Assembly (NCBI GenBank): GCA_009711825.1
Contig: VEMY01000005.1
Span: 1-64,000, forward strand
Length of the DNA stretch: 64,000 nucleotides
DNA from: Bacillota bacterium
GTDB taxonomy: Bacteria; Bacillota; Proteinivoracia; UBA4975; VEMY01
Reading direction: 5' to 3'
Under the pieces are notes generated by a model. That model saw only the letters and a program-made list of their open reading frames with translations, was not told the DNA's origin and searched no databases. This document shows, piece after piece, positions 1 to 8,532 of this stretch (position 1 is the stretch's first letter; each line of letters begins with the position of its first letter). A program made the translations under genes and the position numbers.

Positions 1-126
1 GCACCTTCGAGATTCTACTGATTTTCCCGACTCTCGACCAGTTGTTACATATGGTAACTTGACCGCTGTCGTTCATAACCAGCTTGCTGTAGTGTGTCTA
101 CAGCGGCGCGACTGCCCGTCGCACAT
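1..126. other. Left edge, no gene seen
   Basis: No convincing coding frame lies here. The only structure is a perfect 7-bp inverted repeat GCTGTAG/CTACAGC with a 5-nt spacer at 86-104; it has no T-run and its role is unknown. The short plus-strand frames that begin here are antisense to the thiolase gene. Confidence 0.4.
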
Positions 127-150
127 AAAAACCCCGCCACCAGGCGGGGA
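127..150 (-). terminator. Intrinsic terminator of the thiolase operon
   Basis: Read on the minus strand, CCCGCC and GGCGGG arms with a short loop are followed directly by a T-run (AAAAA on the plus strand). It lies just after the thiolase stop codon and closes the CoA-transferase/thiolase operon. Confidence 0.85.
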
Positions 151-155
151 GGTCA

Positions 156-1331
156 TTAACGTTGAACGATGGCCGCGATACCCTGGCCGCCGCCAATACA
201 GAGGGTGGCAAGCCCGGTCTGCACATCCCGACGCTGCATCTCATAAAGCAAGGTCACGAGAATACGGGCGCCGCTGGCGCCAATCGGGTGGCCGAGGGCA
301 ATGGCGCCGCCGTTGACATTGACGATATCAGGATTGAGGCCCAGTTCCTTGTTAACACTCAGGGCCTGGACGGCAAAGGCCTCGTTTGCCTCCACCAAAT
401 CCAGGTCATCGATGGTGAGGCCGACCTTGGTCATTAGTTTCTGGACAGCGCTCACAGGGCCAATCCCCATCACCCGGGGCTCAACACCGCTACTAGCGGC
501 AGCGACAAAGGTGGCCAAGGGGGTAAGGCCCAGCTCCTGGGCCTTACTTTCCGACATCAGCACCAATGCAGCGGCGCCGTCATTGATCCCAGAAGCGTTG
601 CCCGCGGTTACTGTTCCGTCTTTTTTGAAGGCGGGGCGAAGTTTCGCCAGCTTTTCCGCTGTCACTGCCCGGGGGAATTCATCCTTGGCAAACACAATCG
701 GGTCGCCTTTGCGCTGGGGAATCTCCACCGGCACAATCTCCTCGGCAAAGCGCTCGGCGGCCAGGGCCTCCTGGGCCTTACGCTGACTCTCGGCGGCAAA
801 CTGGTCTTGCTCTTCACGGCCAATCTGGTATTGCTCGGCCAGGTTTTCGGCAGTTATACCCATGTGCACATCCTCCAGAGAACACCAAAGCCCGTCTTTA
901 ATCATGGCATCATCGACGGTGCCATGGCCCATGCGATGTCCCCAGCGGCCGCCAGCCAGATAATAGGGGGCACGGCTCATGCTCTCGGTGCCACCGGCGA
1001 CGACAACATCAGCATCGCCCATGGCAATCGCCTGAGCGGCCATGGCCACAGCCCGCAAACCGGACCCGCAGACCATATTGATGGTCATGGCGGTTGCCTC
1101 TACGGGAATCCCTGCTTTAATTGCCGCCTGCCGGGCGGGGTTCATACCCTGACCTGCTTGCAGGATATTCCCCATAACCACTTCATCCACCAGTTTGGAC
1201 TCAATCTCTGCCCGCTTCAGTGCCTCTTTGATGACAATTGATCCCAAGTCGGCGGCGCTGAAATCTTTGAGGGCGCCACCATAGTTTCCGATGGCGGTCC
1301 GCACCGCCGAAGCGATAACAACTTTTTCCAT
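156..1331 (-). CDS. thlA: Acetyl-CoA acetyltransferase (thiolase)
   Basis: Degradative/biosynthetic thiolase that interconverts two acetyl-CoA with acetoacetyl-CoA in the cytoplasm. At 391 aa it has the usual family length. The acyl-accepting Cys88 sits in [11 protein letters not shown], His348 in GHPIGASG and the proton-relay Cys378 in CIGGGQG near the C-terminus, so all catalytic residues are present. It is the last gene of a minus-strand operon, 15 bp after CoA-transferase subunit B, and is followed by an intrinsic terminator. The context suggests use of acetoacetyl-CoA or other 3-ketoacyl-CoA in butyrate, ketone or acetate metabolism; the direction of flux cannot be read from sequence. 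Confidence 0.95.
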   Translation of the reverse strand: MEKVVIASAVRTAIGNYGGALKDFSAADLGSIVIKEALKRAEIESKLVDEVVMGNILQAGQGMNPARQAAIKAGIPVEATAMTINMVCGSGLRAVAMAAQAIAMGDADVVVAGGTESMSRAPYYLAGGRWGHRMGHGTVDDAMIKDGLWCSLEDVHMGITAENLAEQYQIGREEQDQFAAESQRKAQEALAAERFAEEIVPVEIPQRKGDPIVFAKDEFPRAVTAEKLAKLRPAFKKDGTVTAGNASGINDGAAALVLMSESKAQELGLTPLATFVAAASSGVEPRVMGIGPVSAVQKLMTKVGLTIDDLDLVEANEAFAVQALSVNKELGLNPDIVNVNGGAIALGHPIGASGARILVTLLYEMQRRDVQTGLATLCIGGGQGIAAIVQR

Positions 1332-1346
1332 GCTAACACCTCCAGC

Positions 1347-2009
1347 TTATATTTCCATGGTCCCCACAGTTTCGGGGATTATCAGGGTCGCGTCGGTATT
1401 GGCTGTAACTGACTCGACGGTCTGGTCCGGAGCAACTTCCCGCAACACCAGACCATCAGCGGTAACTTCAATTACTGCCATATCGGTGACAATTAGATCG
1501 ACCTCCGCTTTCGCCGTCAAGGGCAGGCGACACTCGCCGAGAATCTTTGACGAACCGTCCTTGGCCAGGTGTTCGGTGGCTACAATCACTTTCTTTGCCC
1601 CCACCACCAGGTCCATGGCACCGCCCATCCCGGGCACCATCTTGCCAGGTATCATCCAGTTGGCAAGATTGCCGCAGGCATCGACCTCCAAGGCGCCCAG
1701 GACCGTGGCATCGACATGGCCACCGCGGATAATCGCAAACGATGTGGCGCTGTCAAAACAGCAGCCGCCAGGCAGTATAGTCACCGGCTGGCCACCGGCA
1801 TTGGCAACATCGGGGTCTATAGACTCCGGATCCGGGGCCGGTCCAACTCCAAGAAAACCGTTTTCCGATTGGAGGATGACATTGACGCCAGAGGGAATAT
1901 AATTTGCAACTAAAGTTGGCAGACCGATGCCCAAGTTCACCACATCGCCGTCCCGAAACTCCCGGGCGATGCGCTTGGCAATCATTGCCCGCTTCTGCTT
2001 TTTATCCAT
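1347..2009 (-). CDS. 3-oxoacid CoA-transferase subunit B
   Basis: Beta subunit of a two-subunit family I CoA-transferase (AtoA/CtfB/ScoB type), which moves CoA between acyl-CoA and a free acid through a glutamyl-CoA intermediate. The catalytic Glu49 lies in the conserved SENG motif followed by GFLGVGP. The start MDKKQK (220 aa) is chosen over an in-frame ATG 11 codons upstream, because that one lies inside subunit A, whereas this ATG follows the subunit A stop by one base and is preceded by GGGAGGG. The tight spacing implies translational coupling with subunit A. The acid substrate is not identifiable from sequence. Confidence 0.93.
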   Translation of the reverse strand: MDKKQKRAMIAKRIAREFRDGDVVNLGIGLPTLVANYIPSGVNVILQSENGFLGVGPAPDPESIDPDVANAGGQPVTILPGGCCFDSATSFAIIRGGHVDATVLGALEVDACGNLANWMIPGKMVPGMGGAMDLVVGAKKVIVATEHLAKDGSSKILGECRLPLTAKAEVDLIVTDMAVIEVTADGLVLREVAPDQTVESVTANTDATLIIPETVGTMEI

Positions 2010-2010
2010 T

Positions 2011-2664
2011 CTATTCGCCCTCCCGTACCAGGTAATCGACAAAGATACCGGGGGTTACCACCAGATCGGGGTCAAGCTCGCCCACTTCGACAATCTCTTC
2101 CACTTCAGCCAGGACCAGATCAGCGGCCATTGCCATCAGCGGGTTGAAATTGCGGGCAGAACGGCGGTAAACAAGGTTGCCGGCCCGGTCTGCCTTATGG
2201 GCCTTGATCAGGGCCACATCCGCTTTGATTGGCATCGCCAGAATATAATCTGTGCCAGCCACAGTGAGCACTTCTTTACCCTCCTGAGCGACTGTGCCCA
2301 GCCCGGTAGGGGTCAGCACTCCGCCCAGTCCAGCGCCAGCGGCCCGGACCTGCTCTGCCAAGGTCCCCTGGGGAACTAGGTCTACAATTAACTCGTTGGC
2401 ATTCATCTGCTCACCCGTCGGCGGATTGGTACCGATATGAGATGCGACAGCCTTGGCGACCTGACGATTGACAATCAAGCGGCCAATGCCACGATCGGGA
2501 AAACCGGTATCATTGGCGATAACAGTAAGGTCATCGGTTCCAGTTGCGATTAGAGCATCAATGATTCCGTGGGGAGAACCAACAGCCAGGAAGCCGCCAA
2601 TCATTATACTACTGCCAGCTTTAATCTTGCTTGCGGCCTCGCTACAACTTATAATTGGTTTCAA
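2011..2664 (-). CDS. 3-oxoacid CoA-transferase subunit A
   Basis: Alpha subunit of the family I CoA-transferase (AtoD/CtfA type), about 217 aa, with the N-terminal glycine-rich [14 protein letters not shown] stretch typical of the family. The start is a TTG at 2664: a strong GGAGGTG lies 7 nt before it, while the ATG 15 bp upstream overlaps that ribosome site and so cannot be served by it. It is the first gene of a three-gene operon with subunit B and thiolase. A 130-bp divergent region separates it from a small plus-strand gene, so the promoter must lie there; no clear -35/-10 pair was found. Confidence 0.92.
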   Translation of the reverse strand: MKPIISCSEAASKIKAGSSIMIGGFLAVGSPHGIIDALIATGTDDLTVIANDTGFPDRGIGRLIVNRQVAKAVASHIGTNPPTGEQMNANELIVDLVPQGTLAEQVRAAGAGLGGVLTPTGLGTVAQEGKEVLTVAGTDYILAMPIKADVALIKAHKADRAGNLVYRRSARNFNPLMAMAADLVLAEVEEIVEVGELDPDLVVTPGIFVDYLVREGE

Positions 2665-2793
2665 ACAACACACCTCCATTGCCTGTTACTACTCAGATAA
2701 GGGTTATATTCTCCAAGCACAGGCTGGGTTCCTTCATTCACAAGCTCTGACACATAAAAGTCAACAAACAATAATTGTACCAGGAGGATTGCC

Positions 2794-3081
2794 ATGAAAA
2801 TACCCGCTGACCTAAATCTCGACGGACTGATAGTGTTGGCTATGCTCGAAGACGAACCCCTGAACCAATTATTAAGTTATATTCACCGCCATCGCTGGGA
2901 TACCACTATTATTGTGAACAGGCCAGTGCCTGCTGAGTTGAAAAAGCAATATCCGACGCTCGTCGAAGTAAAATCTCTACTTGTCCTGCCCCGACACTCT
3001 GTGGACGCAATAATCGGTGGCGGCGAGCCACTGTCGCCCGACTTAAAGCGCATTCTGACTACAGACGGATTTGTCCTTTAA
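2794..3081 (+). CDS. Small conserved-looking protein, function unknown
   Basis: A 95-aa protein with no recognised family. It has a good ribosome site (AGGAGG, 7 nt before ATG), which supports it as a real gene. The sequence alternates acidic and hydrophobic stretches, has no signal peptide, no cysteine and no membrane segment, and contains a GGGEPLSPDLKR turn region near the C-terminus. It is divergent from the CoA-transferase operon. No function can be assigned. Confidence 0.6.
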   Translation: MKIPADLNLDGLIVLAMLEDEPLNQLLSYIHRHRWDTTIIVNRPVPAELKKQYPTLVEVKSLLVLPRHSVDAIIGGGEPLSPDLKRILTTDGFVL

Positions 3082-3083
3082 CG

Positions 3084-3114
3084 AAGTTATTGTCAATTTT
3101 GACACCGATAACTT
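3084..3114 (+). terminator. Hairpin after the small unknown gene
   Basis: Nested inverted repeat: outer arms AAGTTAT/ATAACTT and inner arms TGTCAA/TTGACA around a TT centre. It follows the stop of the 2794 gene by a few bases. There is no proper T-run, so it may be a weak terminator or a protein-binding dyad. Confidence 0.4.
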
Positions 3115-3183
3115 GCATGATTTGCATTTTCACCGGCTAAAATGACACTTTCACCGGAAGTTTAACATCCTCCTATTCATAAA

Positions 3184-3192
3184 TGTTATAAT
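3184..3192 (+). promoter_or_regulatory. Extended -10 promoter candidate
   Basis: TG-T-TATAAT forms an extended -10 element in a 330-bp AT-rich gap between the 2794 gene and the peptide remnant at 3410. No good -35 is visible, which is tolerable for extended -10 promoters. It would serve the peptide/exporter locus. Confidence 0.45.
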
Positions 3193-3409
3193 GTTGCATG
3201 ATAATGAACTGTTAAGAATGTTTTTAATCCAGTTCTTTGTTCGTCTCGATACAATATTTTTCAGACTCATTGAATTTATCATTTATCCTGGCATGGACGG
3301 GTACAAAGACCTAATCCAATAGGCTATGAGAGGAGTGATTACATCTTGCCTGGTTAATATTTTACATATTACCTATATGCAACAGCTATTTAGGGATAGG
3401 AGATTTAAC

Positions 3410-3778
3410 ATGAAAAGAAAGTTAACATTGATGACAATCATGTTTTTATTGGTGCTACTTCTAGGGGGAATTATTAATTCTGCTGATGCCCAGTGGCAAA
3501 CACGACAAACAAGACATAATTATGATTGCCTTTGACATGGGAGTCCCTGTATGTGGGTGAGGTTTAACAGTCACGGAATTCAGTTACTGGTCAAATAGCC
3601 GATGCGTGGTTTGATTGGAATGTACATTACCCTAACAGCGTGAAAGTCGACCATGTAAGAATCTACCAGTTTTCAGGATGGGGAAGAGCTGAAGGAAGAT
3701 ATACAACACAGTCCAGTTTATGGGGAGATTGGATGTCCTGGAATAAACAAACACATACAATAATTCACGATTGGTAGT
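3410..3778 (+). pseudogene. Remains of a secreted Trp-rich peptide, bacteriocin-like
   Basis: The frame opens at ATG 3410 after AGGAG with a clear signal peptide (MKRKLTLMTIMFLLVLLLGG then a SADAQ cleavage region) but stops at 3535 after 41 aa. Downstream, in a different frame, an uninterrupted Trp/Tyr-rich segment of about 60 codons (with ADAWFDWN and LWGDWMSWNK) runs to a TAG at 3776-3778. Joined, the two parts would make a secreted protein of about 110-120 aa, as in lactococcin-972-type bacteriocins, which also sit beside ABC exporters. The family call is an inference from layout and composition. At least two frame changes are needed, so it reads as a decayed gene. Confidence 0.5.
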
Positions 3779-3786
3779 AGTTAATC

Positions 3787-3825
3787 TGGTCAACATCCCT
3801 GGCTAAGTGTCAGGGATGTTGACCA
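3787..3825 (+). terminator. Strong hairpin between peptide remnant and exporter
   Basis: A perfect 15-bp inverted repeat (TGGTCAACATCCCTG and its complement) encloses a 9-nt loop. The following bases are only moderately T-rich, so it could terminate, attenuate, or stabilise the upstream mRNA and limit expression of the ABC exporter that starts 28 bp later. Confidence 0.6.
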
Positions 3826-3853
3826 ACTTTGCTTAAATTGGGGGGTAGATGTT

Positions 3854-5944
3854 TTGTTAGAGTTGAAGAATATTAATATTAAATTTGACCGGGAATTGAT
3901 CAATAACGGATCGCTAACAATCCTTGATGGAAAGATTACGGCTATTATCGGTGAAAGCGGGTGCGGGAAGTCAACACTTCTGTACCACCTTGGCTTAATC
4001 ACCTCCAATAATCAATATCAATATTTGTACAATAACAATGAGATTAATTTAAGTAATGATACAGAACTAAGCGGAATCAGGAAGACGAAAATAGGCTACA
4101 TATTTCAGGATAATAATCTGATTGAAGATTTAACTGTTAAGGAAAATATACGGTTATCTGCAACCATCGCCGGCATTCAAATTACCGATGAAAGTATCCG
4201 GGATTACCTGGACACCGTTGAACTGTCAGCATTGAACGAAAATCAATATCCAAGACAACTGTCTGGCGGAGAGCGTCAGCGAGCAGCCTTGGCCAGCGTA
4301 CTTGCCAAGCAACCGGACTTAATCATTGCCGATGAACCGACATCTTCTCTGGATCAAACCAATACAGAGATTATCATGGGGATATTTAAAAAAATCGCTT
4401 ATGAATTCAAGAAGAAAGTAGTAATTGCCTCTCATAACGAAAAGGTCTATACTCTGGCCGACGTTATTTATGAACTCAGAGATAAAAGAATTGACGTCAA
4501 GAAGGGACAAGCATTATTAACTGAAACAATTGACGAACAAAAGCTATATACACATAGTAACTACAAGCTAAAGCCCGGGTTTTACTATAATTATGCAAAA
4601 AAAATAGCCAGAAAAAGCCGTAAGCAAAAGTTGCTGATGACTATTCTTTGCGCAGTGGCAATTGCCTTTAGCGCCGTAGTCTACAATTTTGGCGATGCAT
4701 TCTTTGAGCAACAAGAACAGCTGATGGATGAACTATCGAACCGGGAAATTTTTGTCGTAAACATGACAACGCCGGGCCAGGCCTTACATCATATAGATAA
4801 CGACCCGATTACAGCCCCGGAGGCTGCCGCGCTGGCCCAAATAAGCAATGTGGACACAATATACCCTTTCCTTGAGTTCCGCTCAGATGGAATCGAAGGA
4901 ACTGGTTCTAATATGCGGCCAATTTCCAAATCCAATATAAAGGTTCTAATCAATCAAACCGAACAGAACTATGAATTTGATGGTAGTGACCCGCCTCCTT
5001 ATAACATGTTTAGTCTCATTTCGTACTATCCCGAACAGGGATTAGAAAAACGGGTAAATATCGAATCGCCTGAAGGAGCCGAAGACGGCGTTTATTTGTC
5101 TGCCCATCTGGCGCACGCGCTGGACATCGATGATTTGGAAGAACCTGTTTTAATCCAATTGCAGGCTTGTGTGCCGGTTGGCGTGGAGGAAACGGAAATG
5201 ACTGTCGGCGGCGGCACAGCTGGCGGCGGCACATATGATATTCTAATCGATGTATCTGCGATGGTGGAACTGGAGTTTAGAGTCGCGGGAATTTTGAATG
5301 CTAACGTAGTCAACCGCTATTCTGGCCGAGGCCCGAATGTAATTTATGTACCATACTCATCTATGCAAGAAATCCTGGAAGAAACCCAAGCGCAATATGC
5401 AGAAGAAGATCAGGAATGGTCTTCCAGCTCCTACGTTTTATTTGCCAAACATTACAACCAGGTCGAGACAATAATGGAAAGAGTATCTTTCGTCAACCCT
5501 AACTTCGCTTCGGTGAGCGAGTATCAGGACATAGAAACAATGAACGCTATGATTACTAACGTCAGGGAAATCGCCTTTTCGATAGTGCTGGCTGTCCTGG
5601 TCATCATTTTCTTGCTGATGTCAATTATTCACATGAACTATGTGTTGGGACGTAAATATGAGATTGCACAACTAAAGGCGAATGGGTTAACGAGATTGGA
5701 TTTGCTGAAACTTATTATGGTAGAATCGGCCAGGCATATTGTTATTGTTACAGTACTGGCAAGTGTCGTTTCCATCAGCCTGGTTGCTGCAGTAAATCTC
5801 TTGTTCAGCTATACAATGGTCAGCGTTGGGGCAGGTATATTTGCAATTAACTTGCTGGTTTCGTTATTATCCGTGTTTGTGCCGACAATAATTTCTGTTG
5901 TCGTGATTAACAAATACAAGCCCGACAGTATAATGAGGAATTAA
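3854..5944 (+). CDS. ABC exporter, fused ATPase and FtsX/MacB-type permease
   Basis: A single 696-aa chain carries an N-terminal ABC ATPase (Walker A GESGCGKST at 33-41, signature LSGGERQR, Walker B LIIADEP) followed by a first membrane segment near 260-280, a large extracytoplasmic domain of about 290 residues, and three C-terminal membrane segments of the FtsX family from about 575. This is the MacB arrangement for exporting peptides or lipid-like substrates by a periplasmic/outside mechanotransmission. The start is TTG, 8 nt after GGGGG; the nearby ATG is out of frame. The adjacent secreted-peptide remnant suggests peptide export or self-immunity. Substrate unproven. Confidence 0.85.
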   Translation: MLELKNINIKFDRELINNGSLTILDGKITAIIGESGCGKSTLLYHLGLITSNNQYQYLYNNNEINLSNDTELSGIRKTKIGYIFQDNNLIEDLTVKENIRLSATIAGIQITDESIRDYLDTVELSALNENQYPRQLSGGERQRAALASVLAKQPDLIIADEPTSSLDQTNTEIIMGIFKKIAYEFKKKVVIASHNEKVYTLADVIYELRDKRIDVKKGQALLTETIDEQKLYTHSNYKLKPGFYYNYAKKIARKSRKQKLLMTILCAVAIAFSAVVYNFGDAFFEQQEQLMDELSNREIFVVNMTTPGQALHHIDNDPITAPEAAALAQISNVDTIYPFLEFRSDGIEGTGSNMRPISKSNIKVLINQTEQNYEFDGSDPPPYNMFSLISYYPEQGLEKRVNIESPEGAEDGVYLSAHLAHALDIDDLEEPVLIQLQACVPVGVEETEMTVGGGTAGGGTYDILIDVSAMVELEFRVAGILNANVVNRYSGRGPNVIYVPYSSMQEILEETQAQYAEEDQEWSSSSYVLFAKHYNQVETIMERVSFVNPNFASVSEYQDIETMNAMITNVREIAFSIVLAVLVIIFLLMSIIHMNYVLGRKYEIAQLKANGLTRLDLLKLIMVESARHIVIVTVLASVVSISLVAAVNLLFSYTMVSVGAGIFAINLLVSLLSVFVPTIISVVVINKYKPDSIMRN

Positions 5945-5985
5945 TGCCTGCAAACTCGCTAATCTGTAACCAAATAAAAATTTTA

Positions 5986-6014
5986 TTGCAAATTTTTGCC
6001 GGAAATAGTATAAT
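5986..6014 (+). promoter_or_regulatory. Sigma-A promoter for zinc-ribbon gene
   Basis: TTGCAA and TATAAT are separated by 17 bp. The transcript would carry a leader of about 105 nt that includes a GGTTTAGG/CCTGAACC hairpin before the ribosome site of the gene at 6125. Confidence 0.75.
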
Positions 6015-6124
6015 TGACACGCAATCCTTTTTGTTGGCTGGGCCTGGAAAGATCAACTCCTTGTCTGAGGTTTAGGTCCCCTGAACCAGACCAACGGGGA
6101 TATACCATTCAAGGAGGTTTTTTT

Positions 6125-6397
6125 GTGAGCTTTACTGACAAGACCCTGCAATGCCGCGACTGCGGTAACGACTTCGTGTTCACCGTGGGTGAGCAGGAAT
6201 TTTACGCCGAAAAAGGATTCACCAACGAACCGGGACGCTGCCAAGATTGCCGTGGCAAGCGCCGCACCCAAATGCGTAGTGGCCAGCGGGAAATGCACGA
6301 AGCAACCTGCGCCGAATGCGGTGCCGAGACCCAGGTTCCCTTCAAGCCCACCAATGGCAGACCTGTATACTGCCAGAGCTGTTTTTCCAACCGCTAA
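6125..6397 (+). CDS. Zinc-ribbon protein with CxxC-x17-CxxC domain
   Basis: A 90-aa cytoplasmic protein with two zinc-ribbon units. The first has a CRDC pair near the N-terminus and CQDC about 26 residues on; the second is CAEC followed by exactly 17 residues and CQSC, the signature of the CxxC-x17-CxxC family. The start is GTG at 6125, behind AAGGAGG with a T7 spacer. Longer in-frame extension lies in the leader and is unlikely to be translated. It has its own promoter and terminator, so it is monocistronic. The family is often small and of unknown role, probably nucleic-acid or protein binding. Confidence 0.85.
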   Translation: MSFTDKTLQCRDCGNDFVFTVGEQEFYAEKGFTNEPGRCQDCRGKRRTQMRSGQREMHEATCAECGAETQVPFKPTNGRPVYCQSCFSNR

Positions 6398-6402
6398 AAA
6401 TT

Positions 6403-6435
6403 AATAAGCCAGGCTTGCCTGGCTTATTTTTTTTG
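6403..6435. terminator. Bidirectional terminator
   Basis: Perfect 11-bp arms AATAAGCCAGG/CCTGGCTTATT with a CTTG loop are followed by an eight-T run on the plus strand, ending the zinc-ribbon gene. The A-rich left flank also gives a partial T-run for the convergent acetyltransferase gene, whose stop codon lies in the right arm. Confidence 0.9.
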
Positions 6436-7407
6436 TGAAGAAAAGTTGTGAAACGACCGGCCATAAAACCCGTCTATCTCAGGCAGATCCGCATCTGTAT
6501 CGCTTGTAGCAGCCGCCTGCGAAGCCGTGGCTGCAGCCTCTAAAAGATAATATTTCCGCCTGGGCTCAAATCCGGCCAGCTTAAACATAAGATTTGTAGC
6601 CTGGTTCTGGGTGTCAAAGAGCATGTTCACCTGCGAGAGTTGCTGCTCCTTAAGCACAGCCAACACATCGTACAGCACTTTACGGGTGAAGCTCTTACTT
6701 CTGTTGATGGTTGTCAGGTATAACCGTGCATCTCCTATCTCCACATCCCTGGGCTCGTGATAAAGGGCCACAAGCGGCTGACCGTTGCTATAGCCCAATT
6801 GCCAGCGTTCCGGCTTAAAACCTGGTGCCTGACGACGGCGTTCAAACTGAGCATGATCCCAAGGAGGAATCCCATACACACCCGACATACCCTGATTGAA
6901 GAGCTCAATCCATTTCGGCGCCAGCTCCGGCGCCTGTTTAAGGGAAACCATGCTAAACCCTTCCATCTGAGTTGTAGTTGCGGGTAATTTGTCCAGGGAA
7001 TAGCTCATCTCCACCAGTTCACGGACCTGACTGAATCCGATTTCATTCAGTTTGCCTGCTAGAGGACTTTCGGCCTCAATCAGCGTCTGGACAGTTACAG
7101 GTGCAGAGACCAACTCTCCAATGGTGGCGCAGCACTGGTGCCAAACATTATGCCAGTAAGATTCATCCAGATCATCTGCCTTGCCAAGACGTAAAATATA
7201 GCGGCCCTCACCTCCGGCAATCAGATGCACACAGACCAGCAGCTGCTCTTCACTTTTTAGCAAAAGACAAGCATCCCCCGGACCAGAGTAAGCAGCAAAC
7301 TGTTCACTGTAAAAGGGTAGCAGGTTGTCTACATTCTCAACACCTGGCTCCAGAAGCCGGATAATGTGGGGTAGATACTCCTTGCTAAAAGGAATAAATT
7401 GCACCAT
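6424..7407 (-). CDS. GNAT-family acetyltransferase
   Basis: A 327-aa protein with the length of a two-domain (tandem) GNAT. The C-terminal half has the recognisable GNAT pattern: a beta-bulge region (GYSNGQPLVALYHE), then a core ending in MFDTQNQATNLMFKLAGF, the usual '..N..A..ly...GF' signature. A consensus promoter lies at 7422-7450 and a GGTGAGGTG ribosome site precedes the ATG. It is monocistronic. Substrate is unknown; the A/T/D-rich tail between about 295 and 315 looks like a linker. Confidence 0.75.
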   Translation of the reverse strand: MVQFIPFSKEYLPHIIRLLEPGVENVDNLLPFYSEQFAAYSGPGDACLLLKSEEQLLVCVHLIAGGEGRYILRLGKADDLDESYWHNVWHQCCATIGELVSAPVTVQTLIEAESPLAGKLNEIGFSQVRELVEMSYSLDKLPATTTQMEGFSMVSLKQAPELAPKWIELFNQGMSGVYGIPPWDHAQFERRRQAPGFKPERWQLGYSNGQPLVALYHEPRDVEIGDARLYLTTINRSKSFTRKVLYDVLAVLKEQQLSQVNMLFDTQNQATNLMFKLAGFEPRRKYYLLEAAATASQAAATSDTDADLPEIDGFYGRSFHNFSSQKK

Positions 7408-7421
7408 GACACCTCACCACC

Positions 7422-7450
7422 ATTACAAAAATATTACAATAGTATTTCAA
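7422..7450 (-). promoter_or_regulatory. Sigma-A promoter for the acetyltransferase
   Basis: On the minus strand TTGAAA and TGTAAT are separated by 17 bp, 15 bp before the start codon at 7407. Confidence 0.6.
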
Positions 7451-7476
7451 CACCGTAACATTTTCTCCTGCATGGT

Positions 7477-8337
7477 TTACCAAATTTGCAAAAATTTTTT
7501 TCCTTGACGCCAATTGCGAACTTGCCATAACAGTACTACAGCCAAAAGCGGCACAGCAAATAGCAGTACTAATTCAAGCCACACCATTCCAAAGGATTGT
7601 GTCCCCAGGGCCGGCAGCAATGTCAAAAGTCCGATAAAAGTACCGTCGTAGACCCCCCAAAACGTCCAGCCAAGCAGAACCGGAAACAAGAGTCCTGCCC
7701 AATATACCAGCAGAGCTGTCACAGGCCGCATAACGGATCCCAGCGTAACCAAAGGCAGGCCGGCAACAAGGAGCACAACACCCAAGGCCGTTGGCCAGAG
7801 ATTTACGGCAAAGATTGGTGACCAATGCCAGAAAAACAGATTGCCGACACTGACCAGGAGCACAATTGTCAGCCATAATCCGGGAATTGTACACAGGTCG
7901 AGAACACGCGCAAGCCTGCCCCGGGCCAGCTGCCCAAAACTCCACCAGATAACAAACGACAAAGCGGGAGGCACTAACGCCATTAACAAGAAGTTTAACC
8001 CCGGAGATACAAAAAACAAGCTGTTGCCAACTTCATACCAGGGATCAGCGTGCAAATAACCGAGACGCGCCAACTGAACAATCCATGCCACAGGGCCGAT
8101 GGGCACTCCCACCCGGAACAACGAAACCATGGCCAAGGCAGCCAAAACCCAGAGCAACAGTGCCTGCCCGCGAATAGCGGCTATATAGCCGACCTGGGCA
8201 TGGGTCTGCTCTAAGTGACTATTGAACTGGGCAACCCCCGGCAAAAATAATTCCAGGTACATAAGAACAGCAATAAACGCCACCAACGCATAGCCTAGGC
8301 GCGTCCAGTCTGTAACTGACTTTGAATTCGTTTCCAT
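7477..8337 (-). CDS. Polytopic membrane protein, unknown
   Basis: A 286-aa protein with about eight hydrophobic segments spread along its length (for example YALVAFIAVLMYLELF near the N-terminus and LLFAVPLLAVVLLW near the C-terminus). The start METNSK is preferred because GGAGGAAGAG lies just upstream; a longer in-frame start 30 codons earlier has no ribosome site. No transporter motif or conserved charged pair was recognised. It is transcribed towards the acetyltransferase gene with a 70-bp gap that contains that gene's own promoter. Confidence 0.6.
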   Translation of the reverse strand: METNSKSVTDWTRLGYALVAFIAVLMYLELFLPGVAQFNSHLEQTHAQVGYIAAIRGQALLLWVLAALAMVSLFRVGVPIGPVAWIVQLARLGYLHADPWYEVGNSLFFVSPGLNFLLMALVPPALSFVIWWSFGQLARGRLARVLDLCTIPGLWLTIVLLVSVGNLFFWHWSPIFAVNLWPTALGVVLLVAGLPLVTLGSVMRPVTALLVYWAGLLFPVLLGWTFWGVYDGTFIGLLTLLPALGTQSFGMVWLELVLLFAVPLLAVVLLWQVRNWRQGKKFLQIW

Positions 8338-8532
8338 ACACTCTTCCTCCTTTGGGTCACCTACATAGTTCGCCCCCGGTGGCCGCCATCCCTTCCAACC
8401 GAGGTGCACAATTAAATATTTTTCCATACGTCGCTGGAATTAACCAATTTTCAATATAACCGCACGCTGGAAGCAGGAATTTTTTGTATTTTGGCGTATT
8501 TTATCAGCAACGAGCTAAAGGGGGAGTTGTAC

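Noticed and set aside
301-1241. Plus-strand frames opposite the thiolase
   Set aside because: Shadow frames of a highly conserved minus-strand gene; no start signals.
3526-3540. TGA in the secreted peptide gene as selenocysteine
   Set aside because: No SECIS-like hairpin follows and the sense continues in a different frame, so a frameshift explains it better.
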